The notes beneath the pieces are model-generated. The model searched no databases. It was given only the letters and a program-made list of their open reading frames with translations, and had not been told where the DNA came from. From a virus: 64,000 nucleotides of DNA. Every line of letters starts with the position of its first letter. The first letter of the stretch is position 1. The position numbers were made by a program, and so were the translations under genes. The DNA lies in IMG/VR virus record IMGVR_UViG_3300028115_001726, positions 1-64,000 of that record; one strand, given 5' to 3'. Shown here one piece after another: positions 53,197-61,734 of the stretch.

Positions 53197-54998
53197 TAGC
53201 TGTAAAGCGGGATAAATTTAGTTTCGCCGTTAACAGTTGCTTGTAACCAACTATCAGGCGTACTAGTGTTGCTTGGTGTTACCCCTGTTTCTCCATGAAC
53301 TTTAAATTCTTTTAATTCGGTTGAAAGCTGACCGTTTGCGTCAAACTTCATATAATTTGTTCCATATGTCGGCGATTGGGTAACAAACCAAAGTTCTCCC
53401 GGGCATCCTCTATGCTCTCCGGCATTTAAATCAAATTCAGCATCATCTGGAATGTATCCATACATACCAGCAACAGCAACCATTTTTTCTTCATCGTCAG
53501 GATCTTCTGTGCTATCTTCAAAATTTTCATTAATTTTAATAGCACCTACCCATGCTACTGCTGGTAGTTTTGTTCCTGCTGAAATTGGGTTTGGATCCAG
53601 CCATGATCCGCCAATTGCTTCTAATCTGATACCTTGTTGAAACCAATCAGGAATATTGTTTGGTTGTTGTTCTCTAAAAAATCTTCCTGTAAATGCTGGA
53701 TTACTATACGCAGATTGGACATTTACTAATACACCATCTTGGTCTACAACTACAGCATCTAAGTCAATAGCAGTTGCTACTACGTTATCACTATACAAAG
53801 TTTTTGTTGAAATAACATTTTGTAAAGGATCAAAAACTTCTAAGTTGTTATTATCATAGATATAGCCATTAAAAGATGTATTAGATATGTGTCCTAATGT
53901 ACTATCGTACATCATTAATCCATCAGAATCGTAAATATTACCTCTAAGCGATCCAGCAAGATTACCGCTAATATTGTTTGTTACAATACTCTCCATAGTT
54001 AATGTTCTTGTGTTAATATTTAAAACTATATCATCGTCTACATCTATAATATTACCTTTGAGTGTGGCAGTGATAGGAAAGCTGAATACTCCTGTTGAGG
54101 AATTAAATATATCACTTCCGTCTGTATTTTGAATATGTCCAACTAAATTTCCATGTAGATTAGTTGAATGCAAAATATTATCATATTTGTTGTATATAGA
54201 AACACCGTCAGCGTTTTCTATATTACCAACTAATGTACCATAAAACTTTCTTTCTGAGTTAGATAAAATAACTTCACCGTCGTTACTAACAATATTGCCA
54301 ACAAGTTTTCCAGTGAGAGTTTGTGTTTCATGATCTAACACAACTTGTCCTGCTGGATTAGTAATATCTCCATTTAGTTTTCCAAAGAACATTTTTTCTG
54401 AATGTTCAATTAGAGTTGATCCGTCACTTGCTAAAATATTTCCTTTAAAGTATCCTTGAAATAATCCGCTATCTCTTGAATAACGGGTATTACCATCGTT
54501 ATCTAACAAATCGGCAAGCACAGTTCTATCATCTGTATCAACTATTGTTAAGCCACCAGTGCTGTTCAAGTTACCAGTTGATTCAAAAGTTACTGCTCCG
54601 TTTCCAGTGCTATCAAAAACTACTTCATTGTTTTCGTTGCGTAATGTACCAACAAATCTTCCTGTAAATGTATTAGTGGATTTATCATAGGCTTTTACAG
54701 TATCATTATAATATAAATCTGAATGAAGAGGAATGTAAACTCCTGATGTATCAATTAATCTGTTATCGTATTGGTCTACAAATTCGCCTTGTAAATTACC
54801 TGAAACTTTGCCAGTCAAGTTACCTGTGACATCTCCTGTAACATTGCCAACCAAAGTTCTTGTTTCACTATCTAGTAAAACAGTGTTGTCAGAACCGATA
54901 ACGTTTGCTCTCAAGACTCCTTGCTGACTATCTATAATAATAGAACTGTCGGATCCTACAATATCAATTCTGTATTGACCGCCTTCGTATAATTCCAT
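53196..54998 (-). CDS. Repeat-rich fibre protein on the minus strand
   Basis: This 600-residue protein consists, up to about residue 380, of repeats of about 25-35 residues with the form G-x-L-x-G-N-I..DG..(I/L)(Y/F)(D/N), seen for example in GNVTGDVTGNLTGK, KLVGNIVSNDGEVIL and GTLVGNIENADGVSIY. Such repeats build beta-helical or trimeric fibre shafts. The C-terminal 200 residues (from GGSWLDPNPISAG) are non-repetitive and could be a tip. It is set apart from the main fibre block and lies within the enzyme island, so it may be a side fibre. AGGAG precedes the ATG, with the late element GATAAATA upstream. Confidence 0.78.
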   Translation of the reverse strand: MELYEGGQYRIDIVGSDSSIIIDSQQGVLRANVIGSDNTVLLDSETRTLVGNVTGDVTGNLTGKVSGNLQGEFVDQYDNRLIDTSGVYIPLHSDLYYNDTVKAYDKSTNTFTGRFVGTLRNENNEVVFDSTGNGAVTFESTGNLNSTGGLTIVDTDDRTVLADLLDNDGNTRYSRDSGLFQGYFKGNILASDGSTLIEHSEKMFFGKLNGDITNPAGQVVLDHETQTLTGKLVGNIVSNDGEVILSNSERKFYGTLVGNIENADGVSIYNKYDNILHSTNLHGNLVGHIQNTDGSDIFNSSTGVFSFPITATLKGNIIDVDDDIVLNINTRTLTMESIVTNNISGNLAGSLRGNIYDSDGLMMYDSTLGHISNTSFNGYIYDNNNLEVFDPLQNVISTKTLYSDNVVATAIDLDAVVVDQDGVLVNVQSAYSNPAFTGRFFREQQPNNIPDWFQQGIRLEAIGGSWLDPNPISAGTKLPAVAWVGAIKINENFEDSTEDPDDEEKMVAVAGMYGYIPDDAEFDLNAGEHRGCPGELWFVTQSPTYGTNYMKFDANGQLSTELKEFKVHGETGVTPSNTSTPDSWLQATVNGETKFIPLYS

Positions 54999-55015
54999 AC
55001 TAATCTCCTATACTA

Positions 55016-55023
55016 TATTTATC
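55016..55023 (-). promoter_or_regulatory. Late promoter GATAAATA for the minus-strand fibre
   Basis: On the minus strand GATAAATA lies 17 nt upstream of the ATG at 54998, with AGGAGA between, so this gene has a standard leader and probably strong late expression. Confidence 0.65.
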
Positions 55024-55036
55024 GGTCAGATAGCGA

Positions 55037-55065
55037 TTGACAGATATTTTTTGATGCTATATAAT
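55037..55065 (+). promoter_or_regulatory. Sigma70 promoter TTGACA-N17-TATAAT (perfect), 6 nt from ATG
   Basis: Both hexamers match the bacterial consensus exactly (55037-55042 and 55060-55065) with the ideal 17-nt spacer. The ATG at 55072 falls on the expected start point. Confidence 0.85.
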
Positions 55066-55071
55066 AGTAAC

Positions 55072-56394
55072 ATGTACGATATCATTTTTGTTGGCGACAA
55101 TATTGAGCAATACAACAAACTTAAAAACAAGTTTTTAATCGTAAAAAAAGCAAAAGACGTAAACGAAGCAAAAAAAATTGCGTTTACAAAATTCTTTTGG
55201 GTAGTTCATGATGACTTAGACATAAGTGACAATTTTAATTTTGATTATGTTCCTGATGAATGGAGTCAAGACATTGTACATGTATTTCTAAATAGTACTT
55301 ATTATGATGGTATTGCCTTAATACCAAAATCTATAAATGTAAATCCAAAAGAATTATCTCATAGGTTTTTTGTTGCTCATAAAAAAGTTGAAGTAGTAGC
55401 CAGTACACCATTGCCGTATAAAAAATATAATGTCAAAACATACGATGATTATATATTTGCTTTAGAAAACACTAATACAGATATGTTCTGGATAATACCT
55501 GATTATGTAAATCCAACTGATAGATTTAAGTTTGATACCTATTTTAGTCATCATAATGCTTATGATAGAAATATTAATCATGTGTATTTAAATGGCAAAT
55601 ATCACGATGGTATTGTGTTGTGTAGTAAACATTCTCGTTTTAGTAAAAAAGAATTTGAATATAAATTTATATCCCATAAAAAAGAAGTCGATATACCTAT
55701 TAGTACACCCAAACCTTATGATATAGTTTTTATTAGTTATAAAGAACCAAACGCAGACAAAAATTATCAACGTTTACTCAAAAGATTTCCAAACGCAAAA
55801 CGTGTACATGGTGTTAAAGGAATACACCAAGCACATATTGAAGGTGCTAAACAATGTTCTTCTGAAATGTTTTGGATTGTTGATGGTGACGCTATTGTAC
55901 TTGATGATTTTAAGTTTAACTATCAATGTGCGCAATGGGATAAAGATGTTGTACACGTATGGCGAAGTATGAATCCTATAAACGATTTGATCTATGGATA
56001 CGGTGGTGTAAAACTATTTCCAACTCAAAAAACAATTGATATGGATTTAAGCAAGCCTGATATGACAACTAGTATAAGTAGTAAATTTAAAGCTGTAGGT
56101 GAATTAAGTGTTATCACAGGATTTAATACAGGAGAATTTGAAACATGGAAAAGTGCTTTTAGAGAATGTTGTAAACTTAGTAGTAAAATAATTGACAGAC
56201 AAAGAGACGACGAAACACAAGAACGTCTAAATATATGGACTACTGTTGGCGCAGAACGTAAATACGGCAACTATTCTATTATAGGAGCTAAAGCTGGTAA
56301 AGAATATGGCGAAAAACATGCTGGAGATATTGAAGCACTTAGAAAAATCAATGACTTTGATTGGTTAGAGGAGAAATTTAATGAAACCACCTAG
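55072..56394 (+). CDS. Glycosyltransferase-like protein with two extra N-terminal repeats
   Basis: From ATG 55072 the protein has 440 residues. The C-terminal half repeats the 24276 family: YDIVFISYKEPNADKNY, AKRVHGVKG, MFWIVDGDAI (D-G-D at 271-273), NPINDLIYGYGG. The N-terminal half holds two degenerate copies of part of this domain: FFWVVHDDLDISDNFNFDY...HVFLN..YYDGIALIPKS and MFWIIPDYVNPTDRFKFDT...HVYLN.KYHDGIVLCSKH. A triplicated half-domain is unusual. Starts at 55051 and 55054 lie inside the promoter, so 55072 is chosen; the message is predicted to be leaderless. It overlaps the next gene by 14 nt. Transferase function is inferred. Confidence 0.7.
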   Translation: MYDIIFVGDNIEQYNKLKNKFLIVKKAKDVNEAKKIAFTKFFWVVHDDLDISDNFNFDYVPDEWSQDIVHVFLNSTYYDGIALIPKSINVNPKELSHRFFVAHKKVEVVASTPLPYKKYNVKTYDDYIFALENTNTDMFWIIPDYVNPTDRFKFDTYFSHHNAYDRNINHVYLNGKYHDGIVLCSKHSRFSKKEFEYKFISHKKEVDIPISTPKPYDIVFISYKEPNADKNYQRLLKRFPNAKRVHGVKGIHQAHIEGAKQCSSEMFWIVDGDAIVLDDFKFNYQCAQWDKDVVHVWRSMNPINDLIYGYGGVKLFPTQKTIDMDLSKPDMTTSISSKFKAVGELSVITGFNTGEFETWKSAFRECCKLSSKIIDRQRDDETQERLNIWTTVGAERKYGNYSIIGAKAGKEYGEKHAGDIEALRKINDFDWLEEKFNETT

Positions 56395-57280
56395 TTGGTT
56401 ATACGGTTTACAAGATTATTTTGATTTTGAAGACGACTTTGTAGCAAAATTATTTGTAGATCAACTTATTAGTGTATATTTTAGTGATAACAAAGCTAAT
56501 AGTGTAAAAAACCTTTGTTTAGCAGATTCTGGCGATCCTAATGAAAAATTACCTAGGTTTAATTTTTATTTCAAATTGTTGGATGAAAACCCAATTGACT
56601 TTGTAGAAACTGTTAGTATCATGCGCAAAAGACTTACAGATGTTCCACTGCTCGATTACTTTCATAAATATGGACGCAGAGGTTATAACCAAAAGTTTTT
56701 AGAAGATGCCTTTAGCAGAGGACAAGTTAGCAGTAAAATTTGGTTAGCAAAAGAACTGAAGAAAATATCTAACAAATACGATAATATTTTGCTTTGTGCT
56801 GGATGGATGGGGCAAGCTACTTTGTATTTTGATGCTTGTGGCATTGAATATGATAACATTAGAAATATAGATCTTGACGTAGATGCTTGTGATATTAGCG
56901 ATCATATTTTTAACATGGATAAGATTGAAGGGTGGCGTATGGTCGCAAGCAACAGTGATATTAATGATCTAGTACACTACAATGATCATTGTGTTGTGCC
57001 TTTGGTTACAGGCGACGGTAGAAATATTGACACAAGATTTGAGCCTGACTTAATTGTAAACACTAGTTCAGAACACATGGACGAAAGTTGGTTTTACAAT
57101 ATCAAGATAGATGCTATAGTTGCTATTCAAAGCAATAACTTATTAGATGTTAAAGAACATGTTAACTGTGTCACAAGTATAGATGCCATGAAAAAGAAAT
57201 TTAAATTATCTGAAATTTTATACGAAGGCGAAATACAACTACCAGGATATAAAAGATTTATGTTGATTGGACGCAAGTAA
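56381..57280 (+). CDS. Class I SAM-methyltransferase-like protein, long paralogue
   Basis: This 299-residue protein has a 110-residue helical N-terminal extension, then the family core shared with 39453: SSKIWLAKEL, ILLCAGWMGQATL (Gly-rich loop near 139-144), NIDLDVDAC (163-170), DLIVNTSSEHMD and YKRFMLIGRK. The loop reads AGWMG instead of GGWNG. GAGGAG is a good ribosome site. Its stop and the next start share one base (TAATG). A methyl-transfer role is likely by fold; the acceptor is unknown. The two copies sit in different gene groups, each near a radical-SAM gene. Confidence 0.66.
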   Translation: MKPPSWLYGLQDYFDFEDDFVAKLFVDQLISVYFSDNKANSVKNLCLADSGDPNEKLPRFNFYFKLLDENPIDFVETVSIMRKRLTDVPLLDYFHKYGRRGYNQKFLEDAFSRGQVSSKIWLAKELKKISNKYDNILLCAGWMGQATLYFDACGIEYDNIRNIDLDVDACDISDHIFNMDKIEGWRMVASNSDINDLVHYNDHCVVPLVTGDGRNIDTRFEPDLIVNTSSEHMDESWFYNIKIDAIVAIQSNNLLDVKEHVNCVTSIDAMKKKFKLSEILYEGEIQLPGYKRFMLIGRK

Positions 57281-57504
57281 TGGATTTGTCAACTTTAAGT
57301 ACTAGAGAATTACAACTAGAAAGTGCTAGAGCATTAAGCACGATAGAAGCAACTAATAATAATATTTGGCAGTTTAATAAAGCAGCACATCATAATAGTT
57401 GGAACTGGTATTGTGCTGTAATACATTGGTATATCGATCAATATGGTGATTTGCCTAGTAAAGCAGGCCCCGGTAAGGATGTAAAGTTAGTATACGATGT
57501 ATAA
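57280..57504 (+). CDS. Small 74-residue protein upstream of a radical SAM gene
   Basis: This short protein starts with a Thr/Leu/Glu-rich helix (LSTRELQLESARALSTIEA) and continues with a Trp/His/Tyr/Asn-rich stretch (NIWQFNKAAHHNSWNWY then IHWYIDQYGDLP). The start is coupled to the previous stop (TAATG), and the end overlaps the class-D radical-SAM start by 8 nt. I do not recognise the family. A small helical start plus an aromatic-rich second half directly before a radical-SAM gene is the layout of some modified-peptide precursors, but there is no typical leader/core boundary. It could equally be a small DNA- or protein-binding factor. Confidence 0.55.
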   Translation: MDLSTLSTRELQLESARALSTIEATNNNIWQFNKAAHHNSWNWYCAVIHWYIDQYGDLPSKAGPGKDVKLVYDV

Positions 57505-58576
57505 GTATGAAGATGTACGTGTTATTCATTTAGAAAACACACAGAACTGTCAAGCAAGTTGTCCTATGTGTGATAGGAACCAAAACGGTGGAGATATAAA
57601 TCCGCATATTGATTTAAGTGAACTAACCTTAGAAGATTGTAAGCGCATCTTTGAGCCAGAGTTTATTGCTCAACTAAAAACAATGTACATGTGCGGCAAT
57701 TTAGGAGATCCTATTGTTGCTAAAGATACGCTAGAAATTTTTAAATATTTTAGAGAACACAACAAAGATATGTGGCTCAGCATGAATACAAACGCAGGAG
57801 CAAGAGATGAAGCATGGTGGGCTGAATTGGCCAAAATCTACGGCAGGATGGGTACTGTTATTTTTAGCGTGGATGGTCTTAGGGATACTAATCACTTATA
57901 CAGGCAGGGTGTTGTTTGGGACAACGTAGAAAGAGCTATGAAAAGTTTTATTGCTGCTGGAGGTAGAGCAAGATGGGACTTTCTAATATTTGAACACAAT
58001 CAACATCAAGTTGAAGAAGCAGAAGAAATAAGCAAACTAATGGGCTTTGAAAGATTTCAAGCAAAAAAGACTGGAAGATTTGTAACAGCAAAAAGCGAAA
58101 ATAAAGAATCACACCAAGCAGTCAATCGCAAAGGCGAAAAAACAACAGAACTTAAAAAGCCAGAAAAAAAGTATCAAAATAAAGCATTAAGCAAACAAGA
58201 TGTGCTTATACAAAAATACGGATCGATGGATGCTTACTATGATGTAGTTCCAGTCAATTGTAAAGTAAAAGAGGAAGGTAGTTTGTTTATTACAGCAGAA
58301 GGGCTTGCTATGCCATGTTGTTGGACTGCTGGACGTATGTACAAATGGTGGCATAAAAATCCTATGGTAGAACAAGTATGGGATTTTATTGAACGTTCTG
58401 GCGGCAAAGACGCAATTAGTGCTAAAAAACATGGACTCAAAGCAGTTTTTGATACAGGACTATTTGACGAAATTGAAGATAGTTGGAATCAACCTAGCTG
58501 TGGAAACGGAAAACTAAAAGTTTGTTCAATGAAATGCGGCAAAGAATTTGATCCTTTTGGAGAACAATTTAAGTGA
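57497..58576 (+). CDS. Radical SAM protein, class D (GNLGDP variant)
   Basis: This 359-residue protein has CQASCPMC (C18, C22, C25) and NQNGGDINP, then CGNLGDPIV in place of GGEP, SMNTNAGARD, FSVDGLRDTNHLYR, and a SPASM-like tail: VNCKVKEEG, AMPCCWTAG, QPSCGNGKLKVCSMKCG. The tail Cys spacing suggests auxiliary clusters, as in peptide-modifying SPASM enzymes. It shares the highest overall pattern with 45249. The insertion at residues 195-245 is Lys/Glu/Asn-rich and absent from 45249. The start overlaps the small protein by 8 nt; the stop overlaps the next GTG (GTGA). Confidence 0.87.
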   Translation: MYKYEDVRVIHLENTQNCQASCPMCDRNQNGGDINPHIDLSELTLEDCKRIFEPEFIAQLKTMYMCGNLGDPIVAKDTLEIFKYFREHNKDMWLSMNTNAGARDEAWWAELAKIYGRMGTVIFSVDGLRDTNHLYRQGVVWDNVERAMKSFIAAGGRARWDFLIFEHNQHQVEEAEEISKLMGFERFQAKKTGRFVTAKSENKESHQAVNRKGEKTTELKKPEKKYQNKALSKQDVLIQKYGSMDAYYDVVPVNCKVKEEGSLFITAEGLAMPCCWTAGRMYKWWHKNPMVEQVWDFIERSGGKDAISAKKHGLKAVFDTGLFDEIEDSWNQPSCGNGKLKVCSMKCGKEFDPFGEQFK

Positions 58577-59595
58577 ATCTTTATCAGTTTGATACAATTA
58601 AAAAAATAGAAATAGATTGTACAAGTTATTGTAATGCTTATTGCGGAGCATGTGATAGAAACATCGACGGCGGCGAAAATCATCCTAATCTAAAACTAAA
58701 TCATATCAGTGTTGAAGATTGGCGTAGTTTTATCACCAAAGACAATTTACAAAATGTTCAAGAAATTATTTTCAATGGTAATTTTGGTGACTTCAGTATG
58801 AATCCAAATTTTATTGAAATGATAGAAATATTAGCTGAAGTCAAAACAGATGTATATTTGAATTTGAATACCAACGGCGGCGCACGTAATACAAAATTTT
58901 GGCATGACCTTGCTGTGGTATTACAACGGTTTGCTAAACATGATATAAAATGGGGTATTGACGGACTTAAACATAATCATGATGTGTATAGGCGTGGCAT
59001 TGACTGGAAAAAACGCATAGACAACCTACGTGCGTTTAACAATGCTGGCGGCAACAGTATATGGAAGTGTATTGTATTTGATTACAACAAAAATGACATA
59101 GATGCTATTAGCAATTTTGCCGAATCTGTAGGTTGTATGGCCTTTCAAACCAATCGCAATCGATCAGAGGTTGACATGAAAGCCTACAAAGATTTTCCAC
59201 AGCAAAAGTTATCTGGCCCTGATACAAAAACATTCAGTGAAAAATATGCTAGACGTGATACATTCCGTTCTCATGTAGCAACACCTCCGACTAATGCTGT
59301 ACAACCTGTAGGAAGTTTTGCTTGTCCTTATGCTGAGGAAGGCATGCTACAAATCGATCCTTGGGGCAATATTTGGCCATGCTGTTATATCAGTGGTAGA
59401 CAACTTGATCTAAGAACAAACTTTAATTATTCAAAGTATAAAAACAATCATATAAGAAATGCCAACTTGCGTACATTAACACAAGAATTTGCCAATGATT
59501 TACATTTAGCATGGCAGCGTGAAAGCATAGATATATGTAATCGTTGCGGCGGCAAAGAAAAACCTGCTCCAATATATAACACGGTGATATCATGA
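58573..59595 (+). CDS. Radical SAM protein, class D (GNFGDF variant)
   Basis: This 340-residue protein has CNAYCGAC (C20, C24, C27), DRNIDGGENHP, and NGNFGDFSMN where GGEP is expected. Then LNTNGGARN, GIDGLKHNHDVYR, SFACPYAEEG, WPCCYISG and DICNRCGG. It belongs with 45249, 57497 and 63328. The GTG start overlaps the upstream TGA stop. The glycosyltransferase-like gene follows with an ATGA overlap, so it may be co-translated with a sugar-handling protein. Confidence 0.86.
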   Translation: MNLYQFDTIKKIEIDCTSYCNAYCGACDRNIDGGENHPNLKLNHISVEDWRSFITKDNLQNVQEIIFNGNFGDFSMNPNFIEMIEILAEVKTDVYLNLNTNGGARNTKFWHDLAVVLQRFAKHDIKWGIDGLKHNHDVYRRGIDWKKRIDNLRAFNNAGGNSIWKCIVFDYNKNDIDAISNFAESVGCMAFQTNRNRSEVDMKAYKDFPQQKLSGPDTKTFSEKYARRDTFRSHVATPPTNAVQPVGSFACPYAEEGMLQIDPWGNIWPCCYISGRQLDLRTNFNYSKYKNNHIRNANLRTLTQEFANDLHLAWQRESIDICNRCGGKEKPAPIYNTVIS

Positions 59596-60614
59596 AAATT
59601 GCTGTAGTGTTAAGAGGTCAAGCTAGATGTGCTAAACTAGGATCAGACTTATTTCAACGCTTTGTTGTTGACGAAAATCCGCAACACCAATTTGATGTTT
59701 TTATTCATACCACAAACACAGAAACGATATGCGATGCTACAGATGCAAAGAACAGGCCACAAAATCTATATGATGTTGAAATTCAAGATTTAAATTACAT
59801 ACATGAAAATTATTTAAAATATTGGAAGCCAAAAAAATATATTATTGAGGGAACTAGTAAATTTTTGAATACTGTTAATAATATAATAAAAGAAAATGCC
59901 AAAGACAAAACTTTTAAAAATATTTTAAATATTGATACACATGCTCCTAATCTTCTATATGGCGGATCTTCAAAAAAATTTGATTATAAACGTAGATTAC
60001 ATGCATTACATTTTATGTCACAGCACTGGGGAGCAGCAAGAGGTTATAGTTTAATAGACAGCGAATATGATTTAATTTTACAAACAAGACCAGATTGTTT
60101 ATTTTATTTTCAGTCTGGTGATTTACAAAGATGTTTAGATATTATAAATTATAGTGCTAACGATTTAGAAAATATTAGTACACAAGTTATGTCTCATATA
60201 TTAAGTGTAAGATTTAGTAAGCCGTTGATAGCAGATTATCTGTATGTTCATAAACAAAATATTATATCACAATGGTTTCCTGATGTTGAAAAAACTTTTT
60301 TTGATTTGTTTACAAAAGATAAACTTGCTTTATACGACTTAATAGGCGACAATCAAATTAAATTTCAAAATTTATTGTTTTTAAAGTTTGGAAAAAAGTT
60401 GGAATTTATAAACAATCACAATTGTTGGAACGCAGAAATTATAAGACCAAGTGTTGAAATTAATAAAACAGACGATATTGGTACAGTGTTTGATAAATGT
60501 AGAGTAAAACAACAAAACTTTCGAAAAGATAGAACCTCAATAGAAGTAGATCTTGAGCCAATATATCAAAAACTACTGAATAACGATTTGTGGCTAGAGG
60601 GCAGTTATGAATAA
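59592..60614 (+). CDS. Glycosyltransferase-like protein (AVVLRGQARCA family)
   Basis: This 340-residue protein starts with KIAVVLRGQARCAKLGSD and DVFIHTTN, then YDLILQTRPDCLFYF near residues 157-171. I associate this set (strand, RGQ, DVFIHT, RPD) with putative glycosyltransferases of phages and capsule loci. R-x-D in RPD may take the role of the metal motif, but this is uncertain. It is coupled to the radical-SAM genes on both sides (ATGA overlap at the 5' end, 8-nt overlap at the 3' end), so it is part of the same message. Donor and acceptor are unknown. Confidence 0.58.
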   Translation: MKIAVVLRGQARCAKLGSDLFQRFVVDENPQHQFDVFIHTTNTETICDATDAKNRPQNLYDVEIQDLNYIHENYLKYWKPKKYIIEGTSKFLNTVNNIIKENAKDKTFKNILNIDTHAPNLLYGGSSKKFDYKRRLHALHFMSQHWGAARGYSLIDSEYDLILQTRPDCLFYFQSGDLQRCLDIINYSANDLENISTQVMSHILSVRFSKPLIADYLYVHKQNIISQWFPDVEKTFFDLFTKDKLALYDLIGDNQIKFQNLLFLKFGKKLEFINNHNCWNAEIIRPSVEINKTDDIGTVFDKCRVKQQNFRKDRTSIEVDLEPIYQKLLNNDLWLEGSYE

Positions 60615-61734
60615 ATTTTGTACACTGACCAACAACGGCTTTAATATAGACACCACAGGCAGAGTAGGACATTGCTGTATACAAAAGCGTGACATAAGGG
60701 TAGACTGGAACACAGTTGACGATATGAATGCTTGGTACAAATCAAATTCATGGCTGAACACTGTACGCAAAGATTTAGAATCAAGCATAGAAAACACAGC
60801 ATGTGAAAGTTGCTGGCACAACGAACGCAACGGCAGAGAAAGCAAACGCCACAGAGTTAATCAACAGTACGGCAGCACTGATCAAAGCATAAGACACTTG
60901 GATCTAAGACTCAGCAACAAGTGTAATTTACAGTGTAAAATGTGTAGCGGAGGTTTCAGTGACCAAATAGCAAACCTAGCACTGGAACTAAAAGCCAATG
61001 GTGTGGACAATGACTTACTTCGTAGCATACCCAGCACCGTGGACACAGATGTAGGACGCTTGCTGGATTTAGTGCTGGATTTACCAGACTTACAAACGCT
61101 GAGATTTGCTGGCGGTGAGCCTTTTATCATGCCGGAAGTAGAAGAATTTTTGTACAAGTTGGTAGAGCGAGGCAAAACTGATCTTGAAATAGAATTCATA
61201 ACCAACTGTACCAGTGCCAAAACTCGCATATTACAAACATTAGAAAAGTTTCGGCATGTAGAGCTAATGTGTAGTATTGACGCTGTAGGAGCAGCATTGG
61301 AGTATCAGCGGTACCCTGCTCGTTGGCAAACCATTGAACGCAATTTTGTTAGAATGTACAACAGCCGTTGTATGGTAGGACTTACACCTGCTGTGAGTAT
61401 GCTTACATATCACAACATGCCAGAGTTTTTTGCTTGGGCTAATCAGTTTCCCCAAGCAAGAGTAAGTTATAATGAAGTTGACTATCCTAGTTTCTTGGAC
61501 TTTAGATTGATTCCGCTAGATGCTAGAACAGAATTTTACAAACAATTTGCTGCTGTAGAATTTATTGATGTGAATACTAATTGGAGAACATTCCAGACTA
61601 AAACCATGTACGAACACAGACAAATAAGTACAACTGAACGCAGTCTACTACAACATTACAGCAAGGACATTTGGGACTATAGATGTAATGTAGAGTTTTT
61701 AGCAGCATATCCATGGGCAGAAGAATTATTATGA
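60607..61734 (+). CDS. Radical SAM protein, twitch class
   Basis: This 375-residue protein has a short N-terminal twitch-like stretch with FCTLTNNGF (C5), GHCCIQK (C23, C24) and C-x2-C (ACESCW), then CNLQCKMC (C106, C110, C113) and AGGEP (168-172), and MCSIDAVG. It is the shortest twitch member and lacks the W of F-C..P-W. Its base composition is clearly less AT-rich than the preceding glycosyltransferase gene. It begins a run twitch, cytidylyltransferase, B, D. The 3' end overlaps the next start as ATGA. Confidence 0.86.
   Translation: MNKFCTLTNNGFNIDTTGRVGHCCIQKRDIRVDWNTVDDMNAWYKSNSWLNTVRKDLESSIENTACESCWHNERNGRESKRHRVNQQYGSTDQSIRHLDLRLSNKCNLQCKMCSGGFSDQIANLALELKANGVDNDLLRSIPSTVDTDVGRLLDLVLDLPDLQTLRFAGGEPFIMPEVEEFLYKLVERGKTDLEIEFITNCTSAKTRILQTLEKFRHVELMCSIDAVGAALEYQRYPARWQTIERNFVRMYNSRCMVGLTPAVSMLTYHNMPEFFAWANQFPQARVSYNEVDYPSFLDFRLIPLDARTEFYKQFAAVEFIDVNTNWRTFQTKTMYEHRQISTTERSLLQHYSKDIWDYRCNVEFLAAYPWAEELL

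Noticed and set aside
53900-54900. Possible CRISPR-like repeats
   Set aside because: The periodic pattern is at protein level (fibre repeats of variable sequence), without identical direct repeats and unique spacers.
55051-55071. Earlier starts TTG 55051 and ATG 55054 for the transferase-like gene
   Set aside because: Both lie inside or before the -10 box of a perfect sigma70 promoter, so they would not be in the transcript.
61713-61730. Start at ATG 61713 for the cytidylyltransferase
   Set aside because: It adds six residues before the normal family N-terminus; 61731 has the usual ATGA overlap.
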